From Amycolatopsis saalfeldensis (GTDB lineage Bacteria; Actinomycetota; Actinomycetes; Mycobacteriales; Pseudonocardiaceae), in the NCBI RefSeq assembly GCF_900110575.1, contig NZ_FOEF01000018.1, positions 1-64,000 of the forward strand: DNA of 64,000 bases, written 5' to 3'. Under the pieces are notes generated by a model. That model did no database searches and was not told where the DNA came from. It saw only the letters and a program-made list of their open reading frames with translations. The translations under genes and the position numbers were made by a program. Shown here piece after piece: positions 46,050 to 54,483 of the stretch (positions are counted from its first letter, which is position 1; each line of letters begins with the position of its first letter).

Positions 46050-47183
46050 TCAGCCGGGCAGCCGGACCGGCATCAGCAGGTACAGGTAACCGGGGACGAC
46101 GTTGCCCTCGGCGTCGGCGGGCTTGATCAGCGCCGGCCGGTTCGGGGTGGTGAACGTCAGCTCGGCGCGGTCGGTGTGCAGCGCGCCGAGGCCGTCGACG
46201 AGGTAACCCGGGTTGAAGGCGATCGTCACCGGCTCGCCTTCGTAGTCGACCTGCAGCTCCTCTTCGGCGCTGCCCTCGTCGTCGCCGCCGGCGGAAAGCC
46301 GCAGCGAGCCGTCGGCGAATTCGAGCCGCACCTGCGTGCCGCGCTCGGCGACCAGCGACACGCGCTTGATCGACTCGGCGAGCGCGGAGACGTCGATGAC
46401 CGCGCGGGAGGTGTGGCTGGCCGGCAGCAGCTGCCGGTACGGCGGGAACTCCGCGTCGAGCAGCCGGGTGGTGGTGTACCGGCCGTTGCCGGACAGGCCG
46501 AGCAGGCCCTCACCGCTGGCCAGCGCGAGCTTGACCGTGGAGCCGGCGCCGCCGAGCGTCTTCGCGGCTTCGGCCAGCGTGCGCGCCGGGACGAGCACCG
46601 CGGCGTCGGCCAGGCCCTCGGTGGGCTTCCAGGTGAACTCGCGCATGGCGAGGCGGAAGCGGTCGGTGGCGACCAGGGTCAGCGTGCTGCCGGAGATCTC
46701 CAGCCGCATGCCGGTCAGCATCGGGAGCGTGTCGTCCTTGCCCGCCGCGGTGACGACCTGCGTCACGGCCTGGCCGAAGACGTCGCCGGTCAGCTCACCG
46801 GCGAACGCGGGCTGGGCCGGCAGCTGCGGGTAGTCCTCGACCGGCATGGTCGGCAGGCTGAACCGGGCGCTGCCACAGGTGATCGTCGCGCGGGCGCCGT
46901 CGACGGAGATCTCCACCGGCTGCGCGGGGAGCGCCTTGGTGATGTCGGCCAGCAGCCGGCCGGACACCAGCAGGCGGCCGCCGTCGGCGATCGTCGCCGG
47001 GACGCCCACGGTGGCGGAAACCTCGTAGTCGAAGCCGGAGACCGTGAGCGCGTCACTTTCGCCGTCCGCGCCTGCGTCGAGCAGCACACCGCCCAGCACC
47101 GGCACCGGAGGCCGGGAGGGGAGGCTTCTGGCCACCCAGGCGACGGCGTCGGCGAGCCCGTCGCGCTCGACGCGGATCTTCAT
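46050..47183 (-). CDS. dnaN: DNA polymerase III beta subunit (sliding clamp)
   Basis: 377 residues, with three clamp domains of about 125 residues. It starts KIRVERDGLADAVAWVARSLPSRP and ends VVPGYLYLLMPVRLPG, the conserved Met-Pro-x-Arg C-terminus that forms the partner-binding cleft. RFRLAMREF in the middle domain is typical. It is read from the dnaA-dnaN gap. Confidence 0.97.
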   Translation of the reverse strand: MKIRVERDGLADAVAWVARSLPSRPPVPVLGGVLLDAGADGESDALTVSGFDYEVSATVGVPATIADGGRLLVSGRLLADITKALPAQPVEISVDGARATITCGSARFSLPTMPVEDYPQLPAQPAFAGELTGDVFGQAVTQVVTAAGKDDTLPMLTGMRLEISGSTLTLVATDRFRLAMREFTWKPTEGLADAAVLVPARTLAEAAKTLGGAGSTVKLALASGEGLLGLSGNGRYTTTRLLDAEFPPYRQLLPASHTSRAVIDVSALAESIKRVSLVAERGTQVRLEFADGSLRLSAGGDDEGSAEEELQVDYEGEPVTIAFNPGYLVDGLGALHTDRAELTFTTPNRPALIKPADAEGNVVPGYLYLLMPVRLPG

Positions 47184-47429
47184 GCGCGCATCCTTTCGAC
47201 AGCCGAGCCCCTCGGCTCGTGAAGGGTCGACGGGTTACCGGCCCATGAGTACCGCGCGACCGGGTCCCCACCGTGCTGGCCCGGATCCCGGACCGGGGTC
47301 GGCTCGGGGTTCGGACCAGGTGCAGACATCCACGTTAGGCCGTCGCCGGGGTCGCCGTCACCTCGGCCTCCCCTTGAGTTTGTCGACAAGACGACAGCGT
47401 TTGCCGGTTGTCCCCAGTTTCGTCCATCG

Positions 47430-47865
47430 CCTGTTTTTGTTCTGTTCTCTTCTAAAAAAGATCTAAGGGCAGTAACAGTAATAGGGGCTGTGGGTTGTGT
47501 GGATAGAGCTCGTTCGCGCAGGTCGGAGCGGGCGCGGGGGTGTGGAGAGCCCTGGTGGTGGATCCGTGGACAGCTCAGGCCACCCGTGGATGGTTTCGGG
47601 CCATGGCCGATCTGTCCACAATCGGGCCCAGTTGTCCCCATGGTTATCCCCAGCTGTGAGCCGAGTTGTACCCAGGCTCTGTGGGTCCCGGAAGCCCTCC
47701 GGTTCGCCCTGGTGAGTGACGGGCGACGCATGTGGATCAAATGTGGGCAACCTGTGGAATCACCGTGGACAACCCTGTGGAAAGTCTGTGGATTCCGTGT
47801 GGGCGGGGTGTGGGTGGTTTCGACGTCGTCGCAGGCTGAGAACTTGTTGGGGCTGTGGGCAAACT
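47430..47865. other. oriC: Chromosomal origin of replication oriC
   Basis: The 946-bp gap between dnaN and dnaA holds the origin. An AT-richer stretch (about 47429-47490, with TGTTTTTGTTC and TTCTAAAAAAGATCTAA) is the probable unwinding element. At least twelve 9-mers match DnaA boxes within one or two bases: TGTGGATAG 47498, CGTGGACAG 47565, CTGTCCACA 47612, TTGTCCCCA 47632, TTATCCCCA 47644, TTGTACCCA 47666, TGTGGATCA 47731, TGTGGGCAA 47742, CGTGGACAA 47764, TGTGGAAAG 47776, TGTGGATTC 47787 and TGTGGGCAA 47854. They face both ways. The region from 47870 to 48129 shows no further structure I can name. Confidence 0.93.
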
Positions 47866-48129
47866 GCGCACAGGGTGGGGAAAAGCCCTTGTGTATCAAT
47901 GAGTTTCGAGATTCTTGTGTACGCGGGCGTACGTGGCCGAAGGCACAGCGGTTCGCTTCGCCGCTTCGTCCACGTGAGACCCGCGTACACAGCGAAGTGT
48001 TGTGTGGTAAGGGAAAGGTGCTTCGCGACGCGATTGGACGGCCGAAACGACAAAGCCGCGCGCCGGTGTCACCTGCCTCAGTGGACGGTGACGCCTCGCG
48101 CGCGGCTCAGCGGGTATTCGGGAAAGCGG

Positions 48130-49794
48130 CTACTGGCGGGCGCGCTGCTTGATGCGCGACGTCAGCTCCTGCACCTGGTCGTAGATGCGACGGCGTTCGG
48201 CCATCTCCTTGCGGATCTTCTTGTCCGCGTGCATCACCGTGGTGTGGTCGCGGCCGCCGAAGGTCTGGCCGATCTTCGGAAGCGACATGTCGGTCAGCTC
48301 GCGGCAGAGGTACATCGAGATCTGACGGGCCGTCGCGAGGGCCTTCGTCTTGCCCGGGCCGCAGAGGTCGTCGAGCGTGACGTCGAAGAACTCCGCCGTG
48401 ACGCCCATGATGGTCGGCGCCGTGATCTCCGGGGCGTGGGAGTCGGGGATCAGGTCGCGCAGCACGATCTCGGCCAGGCCGATGTCGACCGCCTGCTGGT
48501 TCAGCGAAGCGAACGCGGTGACGCGGATCAGCGCGCCCTCCAGCTCGCGGATGTTCGCCTCGACCCGTGACGCGATGAACTCCAGCACCTCGCCGGGCAC
48601 CGCGAGCCGGTCCTGCGCGGCCTTCTTGCGCAGGATGGCGATGCGGGTCTCGAGCTCCGGCGGCTGGATGTCGGTGATCAGGCCCCACTCGAACCGCGTC
48701 CGCAGCCGGTCCTCCAGCGTCTCCAGCCGCTTGGGCGGCCGGTCGGAGGAGACGACGATCTGCTTGTTCGCGTTGTGCAGCGTGTTGAAGGTGTGGAAGA
48801 ACTCCTCCTGGGTGCCTTCCTTGCCCTCCAGGAACTGGATGTCGTCCACGAGCAGGATGTCGATGTCGCGGTAGCGGCGCTGGAAGGCGACCTTGCGGTC
48901 GTCTCGCAGTGAGTTGATGAAGTCGTTCGTGAACTCTTCGGTCGACACGTACCGCACGCGCATGCCCGGGAACAGCCGCTGCGCGTAGTGCCCGACGGCG
49001 TGCAGCAGGTGCGTCTTGCCGAGCCCGGACTCACCCCAGATGAACAGCGGGTTGTACGCGCGGGCCGGCGCTTCGGCGACGGCGAAGGCGGCCGCGTGCG
49101 CGAAGCGGTTCGACGCGCCGATGACGAACGTGTCGAAGGTGTACTTCTCGTTCAGCTTCGTCTTCGACGTCTGCGGCTGCGCGGGCGCGGTGTACGGCTG
49201 CCCGGCGGTCGGCTGCCCGGAGAAGGACGGCCAGATCTCGTGCACGGCGGCGAGGGCGTCGCCCTCTTCGTCGACTTCTTCCTCGGTGTCGTCGGAGTCC
49301 TCGGCGGACAGCTGCTGCTGACCGGTGGGCATCTGCTGCGGCGGCGCGGGCCGCGCTGGGCCGCCGGCGGGCATCAAGCCGTTGCCGTCGAACGCGGGCC
49401 GTGACGGCTCGGCGCGGTTCTCATGCCTGCCGTTCTCGAGGTGGCCGTGGCCGTTGCCGTTCTCGGGCCGTCCGTTTTCCACCCGTGCGGGTGACGGCGC
49501 ATACCGCGGCGTGGGAGCCGGCGCGACGGTCTCGGTGCTGTCGACTTTCACGGCGAGCGAGACGGTGCGGCCGAGCCGGCGGGACAACGCGTCGGTGATC
49601 GCGCCGCGCAGCCCGCGCTCGATCGCTTCCTTCGCGAAGTCGCTGGGGGCGGCCAGCAGCGCGGTACCGTCGAGCAGCCCGATCGGCCGGGTGACGCGCA
49701 TCCAAGCCCGCTGCTGGGGCGAAAGGGTGCCGTTGGACAGCTCCCGCACCACCTGCTCCCAGATGACACCTAGATTGTGCTGGTGCTCGGACAC
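48130..49794 (-). CDS. dnaA: Chromosomal replication initiator protein DnaA
   Basis: 554 residues. Domain I (about 1-90) is followed by a long, disordered domain II (about 90-215, Pro/Asn/Glu-rich). The AAA+ domain has Walker A GESGLGKTHLLHA and Walker B LLVDDIQFLEGKEGTQEEF. The DNA-binding domain IV has QTFGGRDHTTVMHADKKI. It binds DnaA boxes in oriC and opens the AT-rich element. Domain II length is typical of high-GC actinobacteria. The start is GTG 49794, with two DnaA boxes about 110-130 bp upstream. Confidence 0.97.
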   Translation of the reverse strand: MSEHQHNLGVIWEQVVRELSNGTLSPQQRAWMRVTRPIGLLDGTALLAAPSDFAKEAIERGLRGAITDALSRRLGRTVSLAVKVDSTETVAPAPTPRYAPSPARVENGRPENGNGHGHLENGRHENRAEPSRPAFDGNGLMPAGGPARPAPPQQMPTGQQQLSAEDSDDTEEEVDEEGDALAAVHEIWPSFSGQPTAGQPYTAPAQPQTSKTKLNEKYTFDTFVIGASNRFAHAAAFAVAEAPARAYNPLFIWGESGLGKTHLLHAVGHYAQRLFPGMRVRYVSTEEFTNDFINSLRDDRKVAFQRRYRDIDILLVDDIQFLEGKEGTQEEFFHTFNTLHNANKQIVVSSDRPPKRLETLEDRLRTRFEWGLITDIQPPELETRIAILRKKAAQDRLAVPGEVLEFIASRVEANIRELEGALIRVTAFASLNQQAVDIGLAEIVLRDLIPDSHAPEITAPTIMGVTAEFFDVTLDDLCGPGKTKALATARQISMYLCRELTDMSLPKIGQTFGGRDHTTVMHADKKIRKEMAERRRIYDQVQELTSRIKQRARQ

Positions 49795-49903
49795 CTGTCT
49801 GGCTCCCCTCCCCTCGGCGGCGTGGACGGCGAAGTCACCCCCAACACGCCCGGTACTCTCCCTCGGACGTCATCTTGGACCGACCTGCGCGCGGGCACAG
49901 CGA

Positions 49904-49924
49904 ATATCCACATAGTTGTCCACA
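49904..49924. promoter_or_regulatory. two DnaA boxes upstream of dnaA (autoregulation site)
   Basis: ATATCCACA at 49904-49912 (8/9) and perfect TTGTCCACA at 49916-49924, in the dnaA-rpmH gap. Autoregulation of dnaA through such boxes is known in Streptomyces. In the rest of this 592-bp gap (49795-50386) I see no gene. Confidence 0.7.
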
Positions 49925-50386
49925 GCTGTGCACTAATGTACGGCGGCCCGCAGCCACGCCACGTGCGGGTTCGACGTTCGCCTCGGGTGCCTCCACACCC
50001 TGGCAGTGATCCCGCCGGCACCTCGTCCGGTGACCCGAGAGAGGCACGCTAACAAGCCCTGCCCGTTGCCACAAGGCGTCGTCGCGCGCAAGCATTTCAC
50101 GCTGTACGGCGTGTTGCCATTCGGTGTCGGGGCGTGCCGGAGCCTCCGGCCGGAACCCGGTCGCGGTGCGTGGCGGAGGGGTGCCTTCACGGCTCTCGAC
50201 CGGGGTGCGTACCCTCGTAAGGTCTCCCGTAAGCGACGGGCGCGTTTCGCGTGCCCACGTATGTCGTCGCTCGTCGTGACGAGGCCACACGTTGGTAGGA
50301 GACACCAGAGACTGCCGTGCGACCGCACGACATGCCGGTAGACGGCCGAAAATCCGTCGCCCGACGGCCGACACACAGGAGAAGCA

Positions 50387-50530
50387 GTGAGCAAGGGTAA
50401 GCGCACCTTCCAGCCGAACAACCGACGACGCGCCCGGGTCCACGGTTTCCGCCTGCGCATGCGGACTCGTGCGGGCCGGTCCATCCTGGCGGCTCGCCGT
50501 CGCAAGGGCCGCGGCGCGCTGTCCGCCTGA
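50387..50530 (+). CDS. rpmH: 50S ribosomal protein L34
   Basis: 47 residues from GTG 50387 (SKGKRTFQPNNRRRARVHGF...), with AGGAGAAGC just upstream. Matches the whole L34 family, including RLRMRTRAGRSIL and ARRRKGRGALSA. It is the first gene of rpmH-rnpA-yidD-yidC-jag, divergent from dnaA. Confidence 0.97.
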   Translation: MSKGKRTFQPNNRRRARVHGFRLRMRTRAGRSILAARRRKGRGALSA

Positions 50531-50551
50531 TCCGGCTCGTCGAGGCGCGCC

Positions 50552-50983
50552 GTGCTGCCCGTTGCCGCACGTCTGCGGCGGAGTGAAGACTTCCGGGTCG
50601 TCCTTCGCCGGGGGTCCCGGGCAGGCAGGCGTCATCTCGTCGTCCACGCGTTGACCACGGACCCGTCCGAGGCCGCACCCGATGCGGTCAGGGCGGGTTT
50701 TGTGGTGAGCAAGGCCGTCGGGAACTCGGTGGTCCGCCACCGCGTCTCCCGGCGGCTGCGGCATCTCGTTTTCGCGCGGCTCGGAACCCTGCCCGCCGGC
50801 AGCTCGTTGGTGGTAAGGGCATTACCTCCGGCGGCGTCCGCTTCCAGTGCGGAGCTCGGCGCCGACCTCGACGCGGCGTTGCGACGGCTCGGTCTCGCGC
50901 CGCACCGCCGTCCGGCCGGGGACGGTGCTCCCCGGCAGCCGCGTCAGCAGGACACGGCCCCCGACCACGGATCAGCGGTGTAA
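50552..50983 (+). CDS. rnpA: Ribonuclease P protein component
   Basis: 143 residues from GTG 50552. The RNA-binding core has FRVVLRRGSRAGRRHLVVHAL, AGFVVSKAVGNSVVRHRVSRRLRHL and LVVRALPPA. It assists the RNase P RNA in 5' tRNA trimming. It is 21 bp downstream of rpmH. The last 25 residues are a Pro/Gln-rich tail. Confidence 0.94.
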   Translation: MLPVAARLRRSEDFRVVLRRGSRAGRRHLVVHALTTDPSEAAPDAVRAGFVVSKAVGNSVVRHRVSRRLRHLVFARLGTLPAGSSLVVRALPPAASASSAELGADLDAALRRLGLAPHRRPAGDGAPRQPRQQDTAPDHGSAV

Positions 50984-50989
50984 CGCCTT

Positions 50990-51319
50990 ATGCAAGCCAG
51001 CCCCGAGCACAGCGTCAGCGAGGCTCCCGAGGACCAGGCCCCGGCGGCCCGTCCCGGCCCGGTCGCCTGGGTGCTGCTCCTCCCCATCAAGTTCTATCGC
51101 AAGGCGATCTCCCCCTTCTTGCCGCCGGCTTGCCGCTTCTACCCGAGCTGCAGCGCGTACGCAGTCGAAGCCCTGACCCGGCACGGTGCCGGCCGCGGCT
51201 CCTATCTCGCGCTGCGCCGGCTGCTCCGCTGCGGCCCGTGGACGCCACCCGGCCGCGACCCGGTCCCCGAGAAGTTCTCGTGGCGACACCGCATGCCTGA
51301 AACACCGATCGAGGAGTAG
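50990..51319 (+). CDS. yidD: YidD, membrane protein insertion efficiency factor
   Basis: 109 residues. The YidD core is KFYRKAISPFLPPACRFYPSCSAYAVEAL, with conserved cysteines in CRFYPSCS and LLRCGPW. The first 25 residues are a non-conserved extension, so an internal start is possible, but ATG 50990 follows rnpA by six bases. Helps YidC insertion. Confidence 0.93.
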   Translation: MQASPEHSVSEAPEDQAPAARPGPVAWVLLLPIKFYRKAISPFLPPACRFYPSCSAYAVEALTRHGAGRGSYLALRRLLRCGPWTPPGRDPVPEKFSWRHRMPETPIEE

Positions 51320-51323
51320 CTCA

Positions 51324-52472
51324 GTGCTCGATTTCATCTACTACCCCGTGTCCTTCATCTTGTGGTGTTGGCACAAGGTCTTCGGCTTCGCGTTCGGCGA
51401 CGCCTCGGCCATCTCCTGGATCCTCGGCATCATCTTCCTGACGTTCACCGTCCGCGGCATCATGTTCAAGCCGTTCGTGAACCAGGTTCGGTCGATGAAG
51501 AAGATGCAGGACTTCGCGCCGGAGATGAAGAAGGTCCAGAAGAAGTACGCGAACGACCGGCAGCGCCAGGCGCAGGAGATGCAGAAGCTCCAGCGCGAGC
51601 ACGGCGTCAACCCGCTCGGCAGCTGCCTTCCGATGCTTCTCCAGATCCCGGTGTTCATCGGTCTGAACCACGTGCTCCGCGCGTTCACCATCCTGCCCGC
51701 CGGCGGTGGCGCGAAGACGGAGAACTACTTCTTCAAGCAGACCGACGTCCACTCCTACGTCAGCGCGAAGCTGTTCGGGGTCAACCTCGGCGAGGCCGTG
51801 AACAACGGCGTCGGCATGGTGAGCGGTGGCGTCGGCGGCAGCGGCTGGCACTGGAACGTGCTGCCGGTCGCCCTGCCCCTGATGATCATCGCGTCGATCG
51901 CCACGCACCTGACCGCGCGGCACTCGGTGGCCCGGCAGAACGCCGCGTCGGCCACCTCGCAGACCGCGATCATGAACAAGCTGACCATGTACGTCTTCCC
52001 GCTCGGTGTGCTCGTGTTCGGTGCGCTGTTCCCGCTCGGCCTGCTCTTCTACTGGCTGGCGAACAACGGCTGGACCCTGATGCAGCAGCGCCTCGTCTAC
52101 ACGAAGATCGACAAGGAAGAGAAGGCTCGCAAGGAGGAGGCCGCGGAGAAGCGCGCGTCGCTCGGCCCGAAGCCGGGCCAGAAGCCGACGGCGCCGAAGG
52201 TCGGTCAGAAGCCGGTCCAGCAGAAGAAGAACCAGTCGTCCGGGAGCGGGCAGCAGGGCAAGGTGACCAAGGCGGGCTCGGCCCACGGTTTCGCGCAGAC
52301 GGCCTCGCCCTCCGGTGGCGTCCAGAGCAAGCCGTCCGCCACACCGGAAGACACGACCACCCCGTCCGAGCCGGCGAAGGAGCCGGCCCAGAACGGATCG
52401 AAGGAGAACGGCACCGGGGTGCCGGGGCTCCTCAAGGACTCGAACAGGAAGTCGGGCCGGAAGCGTCGCTGA
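51324..52472 (+). CDS. yidC: YidC membrane protein insertase
   Basis: 382 residues from GTG 51324 with GAGGAG seven bases upstream; the frame to 51186 is a yidD shadow. The core has five membrane segments, with ISWILGIIFLTFTVRGIMFKPFVNQ, the cytoplasmic hairpin QEMQKLQREHGVNPLGSCLPMLLQIPVF and FPLGLLFYWLANNGWTLMQQ. The long C-terminal tail (about 290-382) is Lys/Pro/Gln-rich, as in other actinobacteria. It inserts membrane proteins with or without Sec. Confidence 0.96.
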   Translation: MLDFIYYPVSFILWCWHKVFGFAFGDASAISWILGIIFLTFTVRGIMFKPFVNQVRSMKKMQDFAPEMKKVQKKYANDRQRQAQEMQKLQREHGVNPLGSCLPMLLQIPVFIGLNHVLRAFTILPAGGGAKTENYFFKQTDVHSYVSAKLFGVNLGEAVNNGVGMVSGGVGGSGWHWNVLPVALPLMIIASIATHLTARHSVARQNAASATSQTAIMNKLTMYVFPLGVLVFGALFPLGLLFYWLANNGWTLMQQRLVYTKIDKEEKARKEEAAEKRASLGPKPGQKPTAPKVGQKPVQQKKNQSSGSGQQGKVTKAGSAHGFAQTASPSGGVQSKPSATPEDTTTPSEPAKEPAQNGSKENGTGVPGLLKDSNRKSGRKRR

Positions 52473-52499
52473 CGCCGATCCGGTTCGGAGAGGAGACGA

Positions 52500-53060
52500 A
52501 TGATGTCGGAGACGGTCGACACGATCGAAGCCGATCAGGAAGACGTGGACGTGGCCGAGACCGCCGCCGCTCCCGCCGAGAAGCAGGGAGGTGCCGACGA
52601 CACCCTCGTGCAGGAGGGTGACATCGCCGGCGACTACCTGGAGCGCCTGCTGGACCTGCTCGACTACGACGGCGACATCGACCTCGATGTCGAGGCCGGT
52701 CGCGCGATCGTGAGCATCGACGGCGGTGAGGACCTGGAGAAGCTGGTCGGGCCGCGCGGCACCGTGCTCGAGTCGCTGCAGGAGCTCACCCGCCTCGCCG
52801 TCCAGCAGGAGACCGGCTCGCGCAGCCGGCTCATGCTGGACATCGCGGGCTGGCGGGCGGACCGTCGCGAGGAGCTCCGCGAGCTCGGCCGCTCCACGGC
52901 CGAGTCGGTGCTTTCGAGCGGCGAGCGGGTGCGGTTGCAGCCCATGAGCCCGTTCGAGCGCAAAGTGGTGCACGACGCGGTCGCGACCGTGGACGGCGTC
53001 ACGAGCGAGAGCGAGGGTGAAGACCCGAAGCGTCGTGTGGTGATCTTCCCGGAGGGCTGA
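52500..53060 (+). CDS. jag: Jag/KhpB-family RNA-binding protein (KH and R3H domains)
   Basis: 186 residues. The start is ATG 52500 or the next ATG at 52503, after GGAGAGGAG. An acidic N-terminus is followed by a KH domain (about 75-125, LEKLVGPRGTVLESLQELTRLAVQQ) and an R3H domain (about 130-180, RELGRSTAESVL, MSPFERKVVHDAVATVDGVTSESEGEDPKRRV). In other bacteria it binds RNA, affects division, and works with KhpA. It completes the rpmH-jag operon and is followed by a strong terminator. Confidence 0.94.
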   Translation: MMSETVDTIEADQEDVDVAETAAAPAEKQGGADDTLVQEGDIAGDYLERLLDLLDYDGDIDLDVEAGRAIVSIDGGEDLEKLVGPRGTVLESLQELTRLAVQQETGSRSRLMLDIAGWRADRREELRELGRSTAESVLSSGERVRLQPMSPFERKVVHDAVATVDGVTSESEGEDPKRRVVIFPEG

Positions 53061-53089
53061 CGCCTTCCTGCTTTACCGAGCACTGAGCC

Positions 53090-53133
53090 GAAGCGGCCCG
53101 CTGGACATCCGTCCGGCGGGCCGCTTCGTTTTT
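53090..53133 (+). terminator. Rho-independent terminator after jag
   Basis: A 17-bp stem with one G-T pair (GAAGCGGCCCGCTGGAC and partner) followed by GTTTTTG. It closes the rpmH-jag operon. Confidence 0.92.
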
Positions 53134-53160
53134 GCTCACTGGACCGCCGCCCGGCCGACG

Positions 53161-53550
53161 GGAGCTGCGACTGGAACTGCTCGTCAACCCGATGCGTTCG
53201 TCTGGGCCGTTGACGGCGAGCGGGCTCCGGCCTACTGGTTCCCCTGTGCCTGCCCGCGCGTGATGGCGTGGACGACCCCGTCGACAACTCCCGAGGACTG
53301 CGCTCGCATCCTCGGTCCAGGCGACGCGACCCGGACGCACGCGATCGAGTACGCCTGGCTCGACAGGATGCGCACGGTTCACCTCTCCGCCTACCGGCTA
53401 CCTGCCGATGCGCTCACGCCGCACGACTCCCCCGTCTTCGCGTTGCCGTCCCGCGGATGTAGCCCACCGGGTCGTTCGCGAGTTCGGCGTCGCGGAGCGA
53501 ATTACACGCTTGGCGTTTCACGTGAAACGCGCGCCTCTTGGTCACGCTGA
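53161..53550 (+). pseudogene. Decayed fragment of a DUF6886-like gene
   Basis: Frame 53161-53450 reads QPDAFVWAVDGERAPAYWFP, then CPRVMAWTTPSTTPEDCARI, LGPGDATRTHAIEYAWLDRM and a YRLPADAL segment. This resembles the central part of small DUF6886 proteins as I remember them. There is no start codon or ribosome site upstream (a terminator ends at 53133) and the expected C-terminal third is missing: after DSPVFALPS the frame turns into non-matching sequence and parS DNA. It is therefore a remnant. The family match is from memory and unverified. Confidence 0.5.
53515..53528. promoter_or_regulatory. parS site 1
   Basis: GTTTCACGTGAAAC, perfect 14-bp palindrome, the ParB-binding consensus. First of four near rsmG-parA. 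Confidence 0.92.
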
Positions 53551-53560
53551 CCTCCGCCGC

Positions 53561-53574
53561 GTTTCACGTGAAAC
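53561..53574. promoter_or_regulatory. parS site 2
   Basis: GTTTCACGTGAAAC, perfect copy 46 bp after the first. Confidence 0.92.
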
Positions 53575-53613
53575 TGGCACCGGTTGCCCACAGGGCTGAG
53601 CACCCGAGTGGAG

Positions 53614-53622
53614 TTGTCCACA
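53614..53622. promoter_or_regulatory. DnaA box between parS sites
   Basis: Perfect TTGTCCACA, with a TTGCCCACA variant at 53584-53592. Confidence 0.5.
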
Positions 53623-53677
53623 GTTGCGGTCTGTCGGCTCGATTTGGGCTCGGCATCGGGGACAATCAAACGAGCGC

Positions 53678-53691
53678 GTTTCACGTGAAAC
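53678..53691. promoter_or_regulatory. parS site 3
   Basis: GTTTCACGTGAAAC, perfect copy 23 bp before the rsmG start. Confidence 0.92.
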
Positions 53692-53714
53692 GCGCGGATC
53701 GAGGAGTGGGTGTA

Positions 53715-54395
53715 GTGAGCTTGGACGGCGCCACCGGGACCGTGCGGAGTGCGGCGGCGGCAGTGTTCGGAGATCGCGTCGACCAGGCCGCCGGCTACGT
53801 CGATCTGCTGGCGACTCACGGGGTCGAGCGTGGGCTGATCGGGCCGCGTGAGGTCGAGCGGCTGTGGGATCGGCACGTGCTGAACTCGGCGGTCATCGGC
53901 GAGCAGATCCCTGAAGGCGCCCGCGTGGTCGACGTCGGATCAGGCGCCGGGCTTCCGGGCGTGCCGCTGGCGATCGCCCGACCGGACCTCGCTATCGTTC
54001 TCCTTGAACCGATGGCCCGCCGGGTTGACTGGCTGGCCGAGGTCGCCGAGAAGCTGGAACTCCCGATCACCATCGTCCGTGGACGGGCGGAGGAGCGGTC
54101 AGTGCGCGAACAGCTGGGTGGCGCCGACATCGTCACCGCTCGCGCTGTTGCTCCTCTCGCTCGCCTTGCGGGCTGGTGTCTTCCGCTGGTTCGCCCCGAG
54201 GGCCGTCTGGTCGCGCTCAAGGGCGCCAGTGCGGGAGAGGAGATCGAACGGGACCGCGACGCCGTGCGTAGGGCGGGCGGTGCCGATCCGGAACTCGCTG
54301 AGTGCGGCAAAGCAGTACTCGAGGTCCCCAGCACGGTCGTGATGATCCGCCGCCTGCCATCGAAGCCGTCCCGGCCACGAGGCAGGCGGAGCTAG
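53715..54395 (+). CDS. rsmG: 16S rRNA (guanine-527-N7) methyltransferase RsmG
   Basis: 226 residues from GTG 53715, eight bases after GAGGAG; the open frame to 53538 would run over parS sites and is rejected. SAM-binding motif VVDVGSGAGLPGVPLAIARPD near 78-98, then EPMARRVDWLAEVAEKL and a late VTARAVAPLARLAGW. It methylates G527 of 16S rRNA, and loss gives low-level streptomycin resistance. It is the usual gene between jag and parA. Confidence 0.95.
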   Translation: MSLDGATGTVRSAAAAVFGDRVDQAAGYVDLLATHGVERGLIGPREVERLWDRHVLNSAVIGEQIPEGARVVDVGSGAGLPGVPLAIARPDLAIVLLEPMARRVDWLAEVAEKLELPITIVRGRAEERSVREQLGGADIVTARAVAPLARLAGWCLPLVRPEGRLVALKGASAGEEIERDRDAVRRAGGADPELAECGKAVLEVPSTVVMIRRLPSKPSRPRGRRS

Positions 54396-54416
54396 CGCAC
54401 GAGAATCAGCCGCGGC

Positions 54417-54430
54417 GTTCCACGTGAAAC
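54417..54430. promoter_or_regulatory. parS site 4 (variant) upstream of parA
   Basis: GTTCCACGTGAAAC, one base off the perfect site, just after rsmG and 54 bp before the parA start. ParB bound here could control parAB. Confidence 0.85.
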
Positions 54431-54483
54431 AACGCGGATTCGAACGCCATCGAATCGTCTACACAGAGGAGGTGTCGAGACCG

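Noticed and set aside
47965..47980. CGTCCACGTGAGAC as a parS site in the dnaA-dnaN gap
   Set aside because: It has the CACGTG core but several mismatches in the arms; too weak to list.
49835..50764. Minus-strand frames opposite rpmH and rnpA
   Set aside because: Shadows of rpmH-rnpA and of the dnaA leader; no domain.
53538..53714. 59-codon N-terminal extension of RsmG
   Set aside because: It would be encoded by parS sites and a DnaA box; GTG 53715 has a clear ribosome site and the family start.
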